A DNA stretch of 64,000 nt from Cavia porcellus (taxonomy: Eukaryota > Chordata > Mammalia > Rodentia > Caviidae), in NCBI RefSeq assembly GCF_034190915.1, contig NW_026947485.1, positions 49,831,019-49,895,018 of the forward strand. Reading direction: 5' to 3'. How positions within the stretch are numbered: the stretch's first letter is position 1; each line of letters opens with the position of its first letter. Of the stretch, positions 61,501 through 64,000 are shown piece after piece. Made by a program: the position numbers and the translations under genes. The notes under the pieces were generated by a model, which searched no databases, was not told the DNA's origin, and worked only from the letters and a program-made list of their open reading frames with translations.

Positions 61501-63454
61501 CAGATCCACTACCTTGAATTAGTAAGTTATATTGATTGTTTGCTTACAAAAAGTATGTCATGATTTCACCCATTTCATTATTTGATAACATCCATTTTCA
61601 AACCCACCGTCCCTTCCGATTCCTTCTCCATTCCATATTCGGGATGCTTTTTCCACCATCCTTCACCAAGCACATTCCTTTACACCCTGTGAAACACTGG
61701 CTGAAGTCCCACCGCTGCTCTTCACCTCCTGACCGTGCAGTGTTGGGTCAGTTCTCCTGAGTCACAATAGTGACTTGGATTTGTACTTCAAGATGTTCAG
61801 CATAGAAGGGAACTTGAGGATAATGAGTCTGGCCCATGCTACCATTTTACAGATGGTACAACTGAACCACAAAAAAGGCTTTGCATTTGTATTTGCCCAA
61901 GACACTTTTCATTTATTCTTTTCTGTAGTTTATGGTTATGCAATCTATGATGGAGGTTAAAGCTTTGTAGTAGAGCACATGCTTAGCATGCAAGAGACCC
62001 TGGGTTCAACCCACAGCACCATTAAAACAAAGCAAAGAACAGTCTTTCAGTGCTTTTATCCTTCCTAGTAGTGATAATTAGTGATCATACATACTAGGCA
62101 TACACAAAATGCATTTTTAAATGCAGGTCTATAACCATCCCTACAACTGTGATTAAGTTAAATGAATATATTTCAAGGAAATAAACACATAGATTTTATT
62201 ATGGAAGTTCTAGTAGAGCCTTTAAAGAAACACATGCCTTTAATGTACTATCAAGTAATAATCACTATTGGCCAACTTGCAAAATAGAAATTTTCAATAA
62301 ACATCTGCACTATGGAGAGAAGGGGTTCCCCCATCCTCGGATCCTATGCATGGAAAATGTCCTTCTGCCATTGGGAATTAGGTTTTTCTCAATCAGAATA
62401 TTTAACAGTGTGTTCTGTAGATGTAGTTCATTGGATCATCATTAAGAAAATAATTTAGTGTTCTTCGAAAAAATACTTTCTCAGAGGCTCCTGTTAAGAC
62501 AAAGCTGTGAGCCTTTGCTCTCCTATCTTAACATGCAGTCCTGAAGTGACCTCCAGAAGACCCCATCCCCTCCCTTTGCAGCTGCCCCTGAAACTGAGCT
62601 CATCCCCTCTTCCCTGGCTGACTGCAGGGCATGAATTTGGGCACAGGCCATCAGAAATCTTAAGCTTAAGGAAGTAAAGGATGGTCTTTAGCTTAGTAAT
62701 TCTTCTGACTTCATTTTAAATGTGATAAACTACTCCTTTACTACTTCAGCTATTTTTTTGCCTAGTACACTGTGTATACTTAATACTATCAGACACTTAA
62801 AAACTGCTGAGAGGTCTTGAGTGTTATTATCATTAAAGTATGTATATGAGGTAAGCAATATGTTAGCGTGCTTTAATCATCTTATACATATATTAAAGCA
62901 TCACGTTATGCAGCATATTTATAATTTTTGTCAACTAGACGTTAATATTAAAAATGCAATAGCCTTGGCTTTGCCACCTGTTACATTTGTGACCTTAGGA
63001 ATATTTTTATTTCTCCTCTCAAGTAAAATGTTTACCTCTGGCTTACAGTGAGAATTAAATGAGAGAAACATGTATTGCCCTAGCAGGTAAATAATATACC
63101 TCATAGTATGTTATCAGCTATCCCTCCTTCAGTCCAAGCAAAGATAAAGTCAGTTTCAGCTAGACCTGTGTTTTATAGTTTCAAGTTTTTATCAGTTTTT
63201 ATTTTGGACTTTTAAAAGCAAGAGAAAAACAGCAGCATTCTAAGCCCAGCCCCTCTGTTCCACCTGTCTCTGCAGTTCAGAGGTCAGGTGCCCTCGTCCT
63301 CCGATCCCACGTGTAGAATTGTCAACTGGGTTCCGTGTGTCTGGCGTCAGCTCAACTCCTGCCTGGCCCGCTTGGGCACACCTGAAGCTCTTCTTGGCCC
63401 AAAGCATTTCCTGTCTTGTCCTGTAGTTCCAGGACATGCCCAAGCGACAGTGAA
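1176..63454 (+). CDS. CTTNBP2: CTTNBP2 (cortactin-binding protein 2), internal part, 11 exons spliced
   Basis: Joining the eleven exons listed separately gives 1,683 bp open in one frame; the first base completes a codon begun upstream and the last two bases start a codon finished downstream. Every junction has AG before and GT after the exon and every phase matches its neighbour. The product closely follows human CTTNBP2 as I remember it, with no gap. The family is a brain-enriched scaffold that binds cortactin and the striatin/PP2A (STRIPAK) complex and localises to dendritic spines; this is family knowledge, not visible here. Seen here: the last ankyrin repeats (exons 1-3), then a long C-terminal region resembling the neuron navigator AAA+ module. 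Missing from the window: start codon, N-terminal coiled coil, early ankyrin repeats, C-terminal tail, stop and 3'UTR. No frameshift or stop interrupts the coding exons, so the gene is presumably functional. Confidence 0.95.
1327..4012 (+). other. CTTNBP2: CTTNBP2 intron between exons (a) and (b)
   Basis: 2.7 kb. Apart from one Tc1/mariner-like element at 1916-2097 I see only unassignable A+T-rich sequence. No coding-like segment. Confidence 0.85.
1916..2097. mobile_element. Short Tc1/mariner-like element, copy 1
   Basis: Starts TACAGTAATGCTTCAGTTC and ends with a matching inverted end (GTTTGTGAACCAAAGTATCA then GTGTA). Inner sequence (ACGAATTTAATT; AATTAAGTTTGTGAACC) also mirrors. The oldest-looking of three copies; non-autonomous, with no ORF. 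Confidence 0.65.
4013..4267 (+). CDS. CTTNBP2: CTTNBP2 exon (b): ankyrin repeat, acidic linker, start of last repeat
   Basis: 255 bp, exactly 85 codons in phase 0 at both ends. Acceptor ATTTTATTTCAG, donor GTGTGTGTGG at 4268. It begins [20 protein letters not shown], a canonical ankyrin repeat. A 40-residue acidic linker follows ([19 protein letters not shown]), the least conserved part compared with the human protein I remember. It then enters the final repeat with [15 protein letters not shown]. The linker separates the last repeat from the stack. Open reading continues a little past the donor, but that sequence is (GT)-rich intron and unlike the protein. Confidence 0.96.
4483..4672. mobile_element. 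Short Tc1/mariner-like element, copy 2
   Basis: 190 bp with clear inverted ends: TACAGTGGTACCTTGGGTC at the left, and the complement of TACAGTGGTTCCTTAGCTC at the right, flanked by TA. A repeated internal phrase (AAGGTGGCCATG, AAGATGGCCATGG) is shared with copy 3. Length and ends fit a miniature Tc1/mariner or pogo-type element. Confidence 0.75.
6930..10345 (+). mobile_element. MaLR-type array: LTR - internal - LTR - internal - LTR
   Basis: Two related non-coding internal segments (about 7.09-8.57 and 8.93-9.99 kb) each lead into a related LTR-like segment (8.57-8.93 and 9.99-10.34 kb), and an LTR end precedes the first (to about 7.09 kb). Internal matches include GGAATTATATGTAAATTTGG with GGAATCATATGTAAAGATGG, AGATGCCAGGAACATGGA with AGATGCCAGGAACTTGGA, and TCCCTTTTGGAATAGGAAT with TCCCTTTTGGAATGGGAAT. 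LTR matches include TTTCTGCCTTGGA in both. I know of no protein-coding capacity in this repeat class and see none. Boundaries are approximate. Confidence 0.6.
10455..10546 (+). mobile_element. ID-type SINE (tRNA-Ala-derived)
   Basis: Reads GGGGGCTAGGGATTTAGCTC, then an A box (TTAGCTCAGCGGC), an anticodon stem-loop CCTGC-CTTGCAA-GCAGG with a TGC anticodon (alanine) and a B box GAGTTCGATCC, then an A-rich tail. The tail runs into the (AT)n/(AG)n microsatellite. Confidence 0.88.
10547..10602. repeat. (AT)n-(AG)n compound microsatellite
   Basis: About 29 bp of AT followed by 26 bp of AG, directly after the A-rich tail of the ID SINE at 10455, from which it probably grew. Confidence 0.95.
12193..12403. 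mobile_element. Short Tc1/mariner-like element, copy 3
   Basis: Left end TACAGTGGTACCTCAGTTCA; right end AACCAAAGTACCGCTTCA, a decayed mirror. Inner AAGATGGCCACATAT and CATGGTTGTGTCCATCACC line up with copy 2. Confidence 0.7.
13195..13600. repeat. Pyrimidine-rich L2-like sequence
   Basis: CATCCTGTGCTTTCTTTCCT, CCAGGAATGCTTATGCTCTT and CAGTCACCTCTCTGTATTTT resemble the conserved 3' part of L2 elements. Long open frames here on both strands follow from base composition. Confidence 0.4.
14690..15020 (+). mobile_element. MaLR-type LTR remnant
   Basis: Ends with the typical string CTGTGAAACTGTGAGTTTAA and a final part resembling GTGACTATCTCACACATTTC...GTTGGTAACAGAAAG, the usual 3' end of such LTRs. 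Confidence 0.5.
15465..15845 (+). mobile_element. MaLR-type LTR
   Basis: CAGCCAGCCATGAACAGC, TAGGAAATAAACCTTTCC (polyadenylation signal inside), GGTATTTTGTCTTAACTGC and AAAAGTAACTTAAGACA are the expected 3' half of a MaLR LTR in plus orientation. Confidence 0.6.
15930..17863 (-). mobile_element. L1 3' fragment, antisense to the gene
   Basis: The plus strand reads the complement of L1 ORF2/3' blocks in order: GGCTGAATAATATTCCACTG-type, ATTTGTATTTCC, TTGCTATCAAGAAGC, TTTTCCCAGCACCATTTG, TTGATTCCTAGGTATTT. It is interrupted by SINEs at 16.56-16.92 kb and truncated by an LTR at 17.864 kb. No intact frame remains. Confidence 0.8.
16556..16920 (-). mobile_element. Nested SINEs (B1-ID and B1), reverse, inside an L1
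   Basis: Two adjacent reverse copies: an ID/B1 pair (GAGCTACATCCCCAGCC; CTCCTGCCTCAGCCTTG) and, after a T-rich stretch, a B1 (TTTGAGACAGGATCTTG ... CTGGGATTA). L1 sequence resumes on the right, so these inserted after the L1 did. Confidence 0.75.
17864..18180 (-). mobile_element. MaLR-type LTR, reverse, abutting L1
   Basis: GTTACCTTTCTCATTGCTGA, GACAAAATACCCAATACTC, TTTATTTGGTTCACAGTTTC and CTTAATCCATTACCTTTG are the reverse complement of MaLR LTR blocks. It cuts off the antisense L1 on its left. Confidence 0.6.
18224..18717. repeat. Perfect 44-bp inverted repeat, arms 18224-18267 and 18674-18717
   Basis: The left arm begins AGGGCATGCTAAGCTTTAGG and ends TGTAAGTACAAT; the right arm is its exact reverse complement over all 44 positions by my reading. 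The 406-bp spacer holds unassigned sequence and a small DNA transposon at its right end. A short direct repeat (CTGACACTGTAAGT twice at 18249-18281) sits at the inner edge of the left arm. Confidence 0.9.
18519..18680. mobile_element. MER2/Tigger-like DNA transposon, internally deleted
   Basis: TCAGTAATGTGCCACATAAT at the left and TGATGTTTTCACAACATAAA, CATCTAACACATTTCTTATA, ATGTATCCCTGTGG at the right match the two ends of a Tigger-type mammalian element that I know; the middle is missing. Its right end overlaps the right arm of the 44-bp inverted repeat. Confidence 0.6.
19852..20238 (-). mobile_element. MaLR-type LTR, reverse, near complete
   Basis: Left side GAGTTACTTTTCTCTTGTTA then GTGGGACAAAATACCCAAC; right side TATATCAACCATAACA, the complement of a TGTTATGGTT start. 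Both LTR ends are therefore present. Confidence 0.65.
20430..20561 (-). mobile_element. B1-like SINE, reverse
   Basis: CCCAGGCTAGCCTTGAACTC and GGAATGCTGGATTACAGGC are the complement of B1 consensus blocks in the expected order. Confidence 0.75.
20600..21080 (+). mobile_element. Old L1 3' end split by a SINE
   Basis: TGGTATATTCACATAATGGA at the left and ATGGATGGGTCTTAGTGACA then TTATGTTGAATGAAAAATGC at the right are consecutive L1 3' blocks in plus orientation; the SINE at 20742-20894 separates them. Confidence 0.6.
20742..20894 (-). mobile_element. B1-ID-like SINE inserted in an L1 3' end
   Basis: A short ID-like piece (TACTGCAGATTGAACTC), a T-rich link and a B1 half (TTTGAGATAGGGTCTTGG). 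Older L1 3' sequence lies on both sides. Confidence 0.65.
21768..21845 (+). mobile_element. ID-like SINE, diverged
   Basis: GGGGGCAGCTGAATGGTAAA and GCACTTTCTTAGCACGTCCA followed by an A-rich end resemble an old ID copy. Confidence 0.5.
21957..22135 (-). mobile_element. B1-ID-like SINE close to exon (c)
   Basis: T-run, ID-like remnant, then TTGCCCAGGCTGGGATCAA and CAGAGGACTGGGATTGCAG of a B1 half. It ends about 110 bp before the exon (c) acceptor. Confidence 0.7.
22245..22362 (+). CDS. CTTNBP2: CTTNBP2 exon (c): end of last ankyrin repeat
   Basis: 118 bp. Acceptor CTTGTCTTTACAG, donor GTAAGT at 22363 (full consensus). It starts in phase 0 and leaves one base over. The peptide starts [15 protein letters not shown], completing the repeat opened by the previous exon, and continues with [20 protein letters not shown], very close to human. 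It follows an 18-kb intron, the longest in the window. A SINE ends only about 110 bp upstream of the acceptor. Confidence 0.97.
24085..24305 (+). mobile_element. Old L1 3' fragment
   Basis: TTTATTGAAGCACTGTGTATA, ACAGAAGATTGAAAATTC and AACAATGTTGAGTGAAAAAA correspond to ancient L1 3' sequence in plus orientation. Confidence 0.55.
24505..24867 (-). mobile_element. MaLR-type LTR, reverse
   Basis: TTTCTCATTACTGGGACAAA and GAGGTTTATTTTGATTCACC at the left, TCTAACCCATAACA at the right (a TGTTATGG start). The middle is unusually C+G-rich. Confidence 0.65.
25470..27250 (-). pseudogene. Decayed piggyBac-family transposase
   Basis: On the minus strand, 26528-26259 is still open and reads [19 protein letters not shown], followed by [18 protein letters not shown], matching the piggyBac core patterns 'KKNKxVxLLST.HH' and 'YNxTKgGVDxxDqmxxxY'. 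Upstream, broken segments match further piggyBac blocks (AELKAFIGL near 26.86 kb). Downstream, cysteine-rich pieces of the C-terminal zinc finger appear twice (about 25.86-25.96 and 25.50-25.61 kb: [18 protein letters not shown]). Many stops and frameshifts. An AATAAA and an A-rich end lie at about 25.47-25.50 kb on the minus strand, so this may be a retroposed copy or the natural 3' end. I recognise the family only, not a particular PGBD gene. No terminal inverted repeats found. Confidence 0.7.
27598..27735. repeat. C-rich low-complexity tract (CCACC/CTCCC)
   Basis: Repeated CCACC, CTCCCACC and CCCTGCCC units on the plus strand within A+T-rich intron, partly interrupted around 27.66-27.70 kb. 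Confidence 0.8.
28945..29022 (-). mobile_element. B1 fragment, reverse
   Basis: TTTTTTGAGACAGGCTGTGT and TCTCAAGTATTGGGATTAAT are B1 blocks; the middle is shortened. Confidence 0.7.
30101..30124 (+). promoter_or_regulatory. CTTNBP2: 24-T tract in the exon (d) splice acceptor region
   Basis: 24 consecutive T, 28 bp before the exon. With the following CTTCTATTCTTTTAACAG it forms a very long polypyrimidine tract. It may bind U2AF or PTB; that is inference. Confidence 0.7.
30153..30428 (+). CDS. CTTNBP2: CTTNBP2 exon (d): linker after ankyrin repeats
   Basis: 276 bp, phase 1 at both ends, so its length is a multiple of three. It has a long pyrimidine tract, including 24 consecutive T at 30101-30124, before TTCTTTTAACAG. 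The donor GTATCA is weak. Peptide: [12 protein letters not shown], an acidic stretch ([11 protein letters not shown]), then the highly conserved [18 protein letters not shown] and [11 protein letters not shown], ending SVRSITL. I recognise these as CTTNBP2-specific. By position this resembles the segment ahead of the NAV AAA+ core; no catalytic motif is visible. Confidence 0.96.
31085..31190 (+). mobile_element. MIR-like fragment
   Basis: GAGGACTTGCTTAAAGTCAC and ACAACTAATAAAACAGGATT match the MIR 3' core (cf. 'TTGCCCAAGGTCACACAGCTA'). Confidence 0.5.
31463..31504. repeat. (GT)n microsatellite, about 21 units
   Basis: Uninterrupted GT run about 340 bp before exon (e). Confidence 0.97.
31841..31936 (+). 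CDS. CTTNBP2: CTTNBP2 exon (e)
   Basis: 96 bp, phase 1 at both ends. Acceptor TCCTGAACTAG, donor GTAATG at 31937. With the split glycine the peptide reads G-D-V-P-W, then [20 protein letters not shown] and TVFLSG. Human has NVPW...SPWDFMRKNKAEHITVLLSG as I remember it, so the exon is clearly orthologous, with several substitutions in its first half. The TVFLSG strand followed by glycine-proline in the next exon looks like a P-loop-type start, but the better Walker A match lies one exon further on. Confidence 0.95.
31937..36405 (+). other. CTTNBP2: CTTNBP2 intron between exons (e) and (f)
   Basis: 4.5 kb, mostly one antisense L1 (about 32.55-35.83 kb). The 570 bp before exon (f) and the 600 bp after exon (e) show nothing assignable. 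Confidence 0.85.
32545..35830 (-). mobile_element. L1 fragment, 3.3 kb, antisense to the gene
   Basis: Starts on the plus strand with the complement of an L1 3'UTR (GGGGAGTTGATGCATACAC), shared with the L1 at 57.3 kb, then ORF2 blocks: TCTGTTGATG, TTTTCCCACCACCGTTTG, CCAGTACCATGATATTTTTA, AACCAGCTCTTTTATTCATT. Many stops; dead copy. An 80-bp part (33.17-33.25 kb) duplicates 33.48-33.56 kb. Confidence 0.85.
36406..36485 (+). CDS. CTTNBP2: CTTNBP2 exon (f)
   Basis: 80 bp, entering in phase 1 and ending on a whole codon. Acceptor TTTTTTTACAG, donor GTAGGT at 36486. The peptide runs [20 protein letters not shown] then LQNYLRL, nearly identical to human. The [12 protein letters not shown] helix corresponds to the IPxxLVQRYVxLL helix that precedes Walker A in neuron navigators. 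Flanking introns are 4.5 and 8.7 kb, so this very small exon sits alone. Confidence 0.95.
37340..37480 (+). mobile_element. MIR-like fragment
   Basis: CCAAGTGCTTTTATGTGCC and GAGGTAAGAAAATATGCTCA followed by CACCTAGTAAGTGATGAAGC follow the MIR block order. Confidence 0.55.
39127..39232 (-). mobile_element. ID-type SINE, reverse, with 14-bp target-site duplication
   Basis: The best-preserved ID copy here. On the minus strand it has the tRNA-Ala(UGC)-like head with A and B boxes and anticodon stem-loop, a short unique part (GTACCGATGAAAATG) and a pure A tail. The direct repeat TCTATTATGTTCTT flanks it at 39113-39126 and 39233-39246, so it was inserted by L1-type retrotransposition, probably recently in this lineage. 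Confidence 0.92.
42760..43050 (-). mobile_element. LTR-like interspersed repeat, family uncertain
   Basis: TTAGTCCATTTGTACAACAA, TTTCTCACAGTTCTGGAGGC, TGGTGTTCAGAAAGAACCC and TGTCCTTACGTGGTGGAAAG match a common mammalian repeat that I know by sequence but cannot name with certainty. Confidence 0.5.
43585..43894 (+). pseudogene. Probable processed retrocopy with A-tail
   Basis: Ends CCAATAATAAAGTAGTATTT, AATTTC and 14 A, i.e. a polyadenylation signal about 15-20 bp before an A-tail, typical of a cDNA end. The body is C+G-richer than its surroundings (GAGGTGCCATCACCCTGG). The 5' limit is approximate and I found no target-site duplication. The parent gene is not recognised. Confidence 0.55.
45219..45305 (+). 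CDS. CTTNBP2: CTTNBP2 exon (g): degenerate Walker A-like segment
   Basis: 87 bp, exactly 29 codons, phase 0 at both ends. Acceptor TTGCTGTTAG, donor GTATTG at 45306 (weak). The peptide is [20 protein letters not shown] followed by [19 protein letters not shown] has the strand-loop shape of a Walker A motif, aligning with the NAV segment RIILSGPSGTGKT, but the lysine and threonine of GKT are replaced by Q and D, so nucleotide binding of the usual kind is unlikely. The next exon follows after an intron of only 80 bp. Confidence 0.96.
45306..45385 (+). other. CTTNBP2: 80-bp CTTNBP2 mini-intron between exons (g) and (h)
   Basis: Exactly 80 bp from GTATTG to TTATCCCAG, close to the lower limit for mammalian introns and a hundred times smaller than most of its neighbours. 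It is repeat-free. Retention would add 26 codons plus two bases and break the frame. Confidence 0.93.
45386..45485 (+). CDS. CTTNBP2: CTTNBP2 exon (h)
   Basis: 100 bp, starting in phase 0 with one base over at the end. Acceptor TTGCTTATCCCAG, donor GTAAGA at 45486. Peptide: [20 protein letters not shown], then [13 protein letters not shown], close to human (GFSC, AGFSKEQLLDLF). The pattern of a strand (IVRAEVD), then a helix rich in K/E/L matches the NAV stretch ATFNVDHKSSKELRQYL. It is separated from exon (g) by the 80-bp intron, so the two exons probably splice as a unit. Confidence 0.96.
46575..46745 (+). mobile_element. MIR-like fragment
   Basis: TTTATTAAGCTTTTACTCTG, then GATTAAAGGTTAAGTACCCT and GCCAAATGGTACCACAGTG resemble the MIR core and the flanking 'AGGTTAAGTAACTTGCCCAA' region. 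Confidence 0.5.
47401..47605 (-). mobile_element. B1 plus ID-like segment, reverse
   Basis: TTTTTGAGACAGGGTTTTGC begins the B1 part, which contains a repeated CAGGCTGGxCTTGxxCTxxC block; from about 47525 an ID-like reverse segment follows (GTTTGAACCCAGAGCCTC, CCACACTCCCAGC). Confidence 0.7.
47838..48200 (-). mobile_element. MaLR-type LTR, reverse, diverged
   Basis: AATCACTTTCTCGCTGTGAG, TATTTTGGCTCATAGTTTT and CATGTTATGGCAGCCAGGAA follow the block order of the other reverse LTRs, with more divergence. Confidence 0.5.
49899..50321 (+). pseudogene. Processed retrocopy (3'UTR-like) with 16-bp target-site duplication
   Basis: About 420 bp ending in CTTAAATAAA and a run of A, flanked by the exact direct repeat AAAAGAAATATATGTG at 49883-49898 and 50322-50337. 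These are the hallmarks of an mRNA inserted by L1 machinery. The body (for example CGGATATAACAGCAAGTGTG) has no coding frame and resembles a 3'UTR; I do not recognise the parent gene. Low decay of the flanking repeat suggests a fairly young insertion. Confidence 0.8.
51157..51331 (+). mobile_element. B1-ID dimeric SINE
   Basis: The left half is B1-like (ATCTCAGCTACTTAGGAG, ACTGAGGCAGAAGGATT); after a T/A-rich link comes an ID-like half (GGGAATATAGCTCAATGCC) with an A-rich end. B1-ID dimers are known from squirrels, dormice and relatives, not from mouse or rat. Confidence 0.75.
53144..53222 (+). mobile_element. ID-type SINE
   Basis: GGCTGGGGATTTAGCTCAGT head followed by GGTAGAACACTTG and CAGCACCAAAAAC end, the classic rodent ID form. 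It differs from the subtype at 10.5 and 39.1 kb (CTAGCAAGC rather than CTTGCAAGC). Confidence 0.85.
53840..54180 (-). mobile_element. Old L1 3' fragment, reverse
   Basis: CAGATCAACGAATAATTTT, GGAGATAACAACTCATCTG and TAGCTTTGCCTTGTTTTAC follow the reverse complement of an old L1 3' end in order, heavily diverged. Confidence 0.4.
54846..54998 (+). CDS. CTTNBP2: CTTNBP2 exon (i): Walker B-like segment
   Basis: 153 bp, phase 1 at both ends. Acceptor TTTTTCTGACCATAG, donor GTAAGG at 54999. Peptide: [20 protein letters not shown], then [20 protein letters not shown], then [21 protein letters not shown] has the four hydrophobic residues plus acidic residue of a Walker B strand and aligns with NAV VIILDNL; the acidic residue is E rather than D. 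The SPVKKK stretch is a basic, proline-containing linker. Confidence 0.97.
54999..55177 (+). other. CTTNBP2: 179-bp CTTNBP2 intron between exons (i) and (j)
   Basis: Short intron from GTAAGG to GTTTTAG without recognisable repeats. Together with the 80-bp intron it makes this end of the gene locally compact. Confidence 0.93.
55178..55365 (+). CDS. CTTNBP2: CTTNBP2 exon (j): NAV-like C-terminal core
   Basis: 188 bp, entering in phase 1 and ending on a whole codon. Acceptor GGCTTGTTTTAG, donor GTAAGA at 55366. Peptide: [75 protein letters not shown] and [14 protein letters not shown] match the NAV segments YIIGTM, HNFRWV and EPVKGFLGRFLRRK in order and spacing, which is the strongest evidence for homology with navigators. 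Only 179 bp of intron separate it from exon (i). Confidence 0.97.
57335..60000 (-). mobile_element. L1 fragment, 2.7 kb or more, antisense to the gene
   Basis: Same family as the 32.5 kb copy: GGGGAGTTGGTGCAAGCACA at the 3' end, then CTGGGTCAAATGGAA, CAGCCTTGCCCACATTTG, TCAAGCACTATAGTGAACAA, CCATCAAGCCCTGGCCTTT. Internal deletions and stops. The 5' side may extend beyond the (CA)n tract to about 60.56 kb. Confidence 0.85.
60028..60082. repeat. (CA)n-rich imperfect microsatellite
   Basis: CACA units interrupted by TGCG and TACA, preceded by a short (GT) stretch, so the two can pair. Lies at the upstream edge of the 57.3-kb L1. Confidence 0.9.
61951..62027 (+). mobile_element. ID-like SINE, diverged
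   Basis: TAGTAGAGCACATGCTTAGC, then CCCTGGGTTCAACCCACAGC and an A-rich tail match the ID consensus; the first part of the A box is decayed. Confidence 0.7.
63276..63454 (+). CDS. CTTNBP2: CTTNBP2 exon (k), last exon in the window
   Basis: 179 bp, starting in phase 0 with two bases over. Acceptor CACCTGTCTCTGCAG, donor GTAAGT at 63455. Peptide: [60 protein letters not shown]. The second and third parts are close to human; the first is more diverged (human recalled as IVDWALSVWRQL). RIVNW...VWRQLNSCL and GPKHFLSCP parallel NAV KIIDWIPKVWHHLNRFL and GPRLFLSCP. C+G-rich compared with its flanks. The gene continues past the window edge. Confidence 0.96.
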
Positions 63455-64000
63455 GTAAGTACTTTTTCTCTTTGACTACTTATGGTAAAGCCATGATAAA
63501 TTTGGAGTATTTGAGAAAATATTGAACTGACTGCTTGTGCCACCCCCTGTGATTAACACACCGTGCTGGTTCTGAGCACTCCTATCACAGCATGGCCAGG
63601 ACTTGCCTGGGTCCTATGCCAACTGTTGTGGGGAGGGTTTTTGTTGGCAATACTGGGTGTTGAACCCAAGATGTTTTCACTGAGCTACATCCCCATTTTT
63701 TTTTTTTTTTTTTTTTCTGAAACATGGACTCACTAAGTTGCCTGGCCTGGCTTGAATTTGCAGTCTTCCTGCATTCTTCCTGCCTCAGCCTCCCAGAGTT
63801 CTAGATTACAGTCATGCATCACCAGGCCTGATTAGGCAATTATGTTTTGGCTAAGAACTAGGTAGCAGTTTTCCCTCTGTTATGAAATATTCATCAAAAC
63901 TATGTTTGGCTTTCTGCATAATCTTCTGGCAAGGTCTTGCATGAGCAATTTCATTAGGTGTTTTATGTTTCCTACCTCCAAAGACCCAGCATTCAATTAA
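63455..64000 (+). other. CTTNBP2: CTTNBP2 intron after exon (k), 5' part
   Basis: Begins with the consensus donor GTAAGT and runs off the window. Contains a reverse B1-ID dimer at about 63627-63832. The next exon is not in the window. Confidence 0.85.
63627..63832 (-). mobile_element. B1-ID dimeric SINE, reverse
   Basis: ID half first on the plus strand (GTTGAACCCAAGATGTT, GAGCTACATCCCC), a 22-T link, then a B1 half (TGCCTCAGCCTCCCAGAG). Same architecture as the copy at 51.2 kb. Confidence 0.75.

Larger units (their letters stand above)
55366..63275 (+). other. CTTNBP2: CTTNBP2 intron between exons (j) and (k), 7.9 kb
   Basis: Dominated by an antisense L1 (57.34 to about 60.0 kb). A (CA)n-rich tract lies at 60.03-60.08 kb and an ID-like SINE at 61.95-62.03 kb. 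A MIR-like piece may be present at 61.78-61.88 kb. The stretches 55.4-57.3, 60.6-61.8 and 62.1-63.2 kb have nothing else I can assign. Confidence 0.8.

Noticed and set aside
1..64000. CRISPR arrays, operons, riboswitches, phage or other microbial defence systems
   Set aside because: The window is vertebrate intron and exon DNA; no regularly spaced repeats or tightly packed genes exist.

Overview
This is a vertebrate nuclear window, and specifically a stretch of a large mammalian gene: long A+T-rich introns, small exons with canonical AG/GT borders, and many decayed interspersed repeats. Repeats point to a rodent: tRNA-Ala-derived ID-type SINEs, B1-like 7SL SINEs, B1-ID dimers, MaLR-type LTRs and L1 3' ends. 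The ID subtype and the B1-ID dimers suggest a rodent outside the mouse/rat group (a squirrel- or beaver-like lineage fits best), but I cannot name the species.

All the protein-coding exons I can support belong to one gene on the + strand, CTTNBP2 (cortactin-binding protein 2). Eleven consecutive internal exons lie at 1176-1326, 4013-4267, 22245-22362, 30153-30428, 31841-31936, 36406-36485, 45219-45305, 45386-45485, 54846-54998, 55178-55365 and 63276-63454. They total 1,683 bp and join in one open frame with matching phases and no stop, covering roughly residues 790-1350 of the ~1,660-residue protein (human numbering recalled from memory). The 5' exons (coiled-coil N-terminus, first ankyrin repeats) and the last exons and 3'UTR lie outside the window.

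The first three exons encode the last ankyrin repeats. The remaining eight encode a region that resembles the C-terminal AAA+ module of the neuron navigators (NAV1-3) but has lost the Walker A lysine, so it looks like a pseudo-ATPase. Five of the eleven exons are multiples of three, and two of these carry the Walker A-like and Walker B-like segments separately.

The rest is intronic. The long introns hold three large L1 remnants, all antisense to the gene; a MaLR LTR-internal-LTR-internal-LTR array (about 6.9-10.3 kb); solitary MaLR LTRs; a decayed piggyBac-family transposase on the minus strand (25.5-27.2 kb); three copies of one short Tc1/mariner-like element; a perfect 44-bp inverted repeat around a small DNA transposon (18.2-18.7 kb); two apparent processed retrocopies (43.6-43.9 and 49.9-50.3 kb); and several microsatellites. 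I see no second gene, functional RNA gene, CRISPR array or bacterial-type system. Nothing here amounts to an undescribed system; the most thought-provoking items are the NAV-like pseudo-AAA+ module and its exon layout, the perfect inverted repeat and the piggyBac relic.
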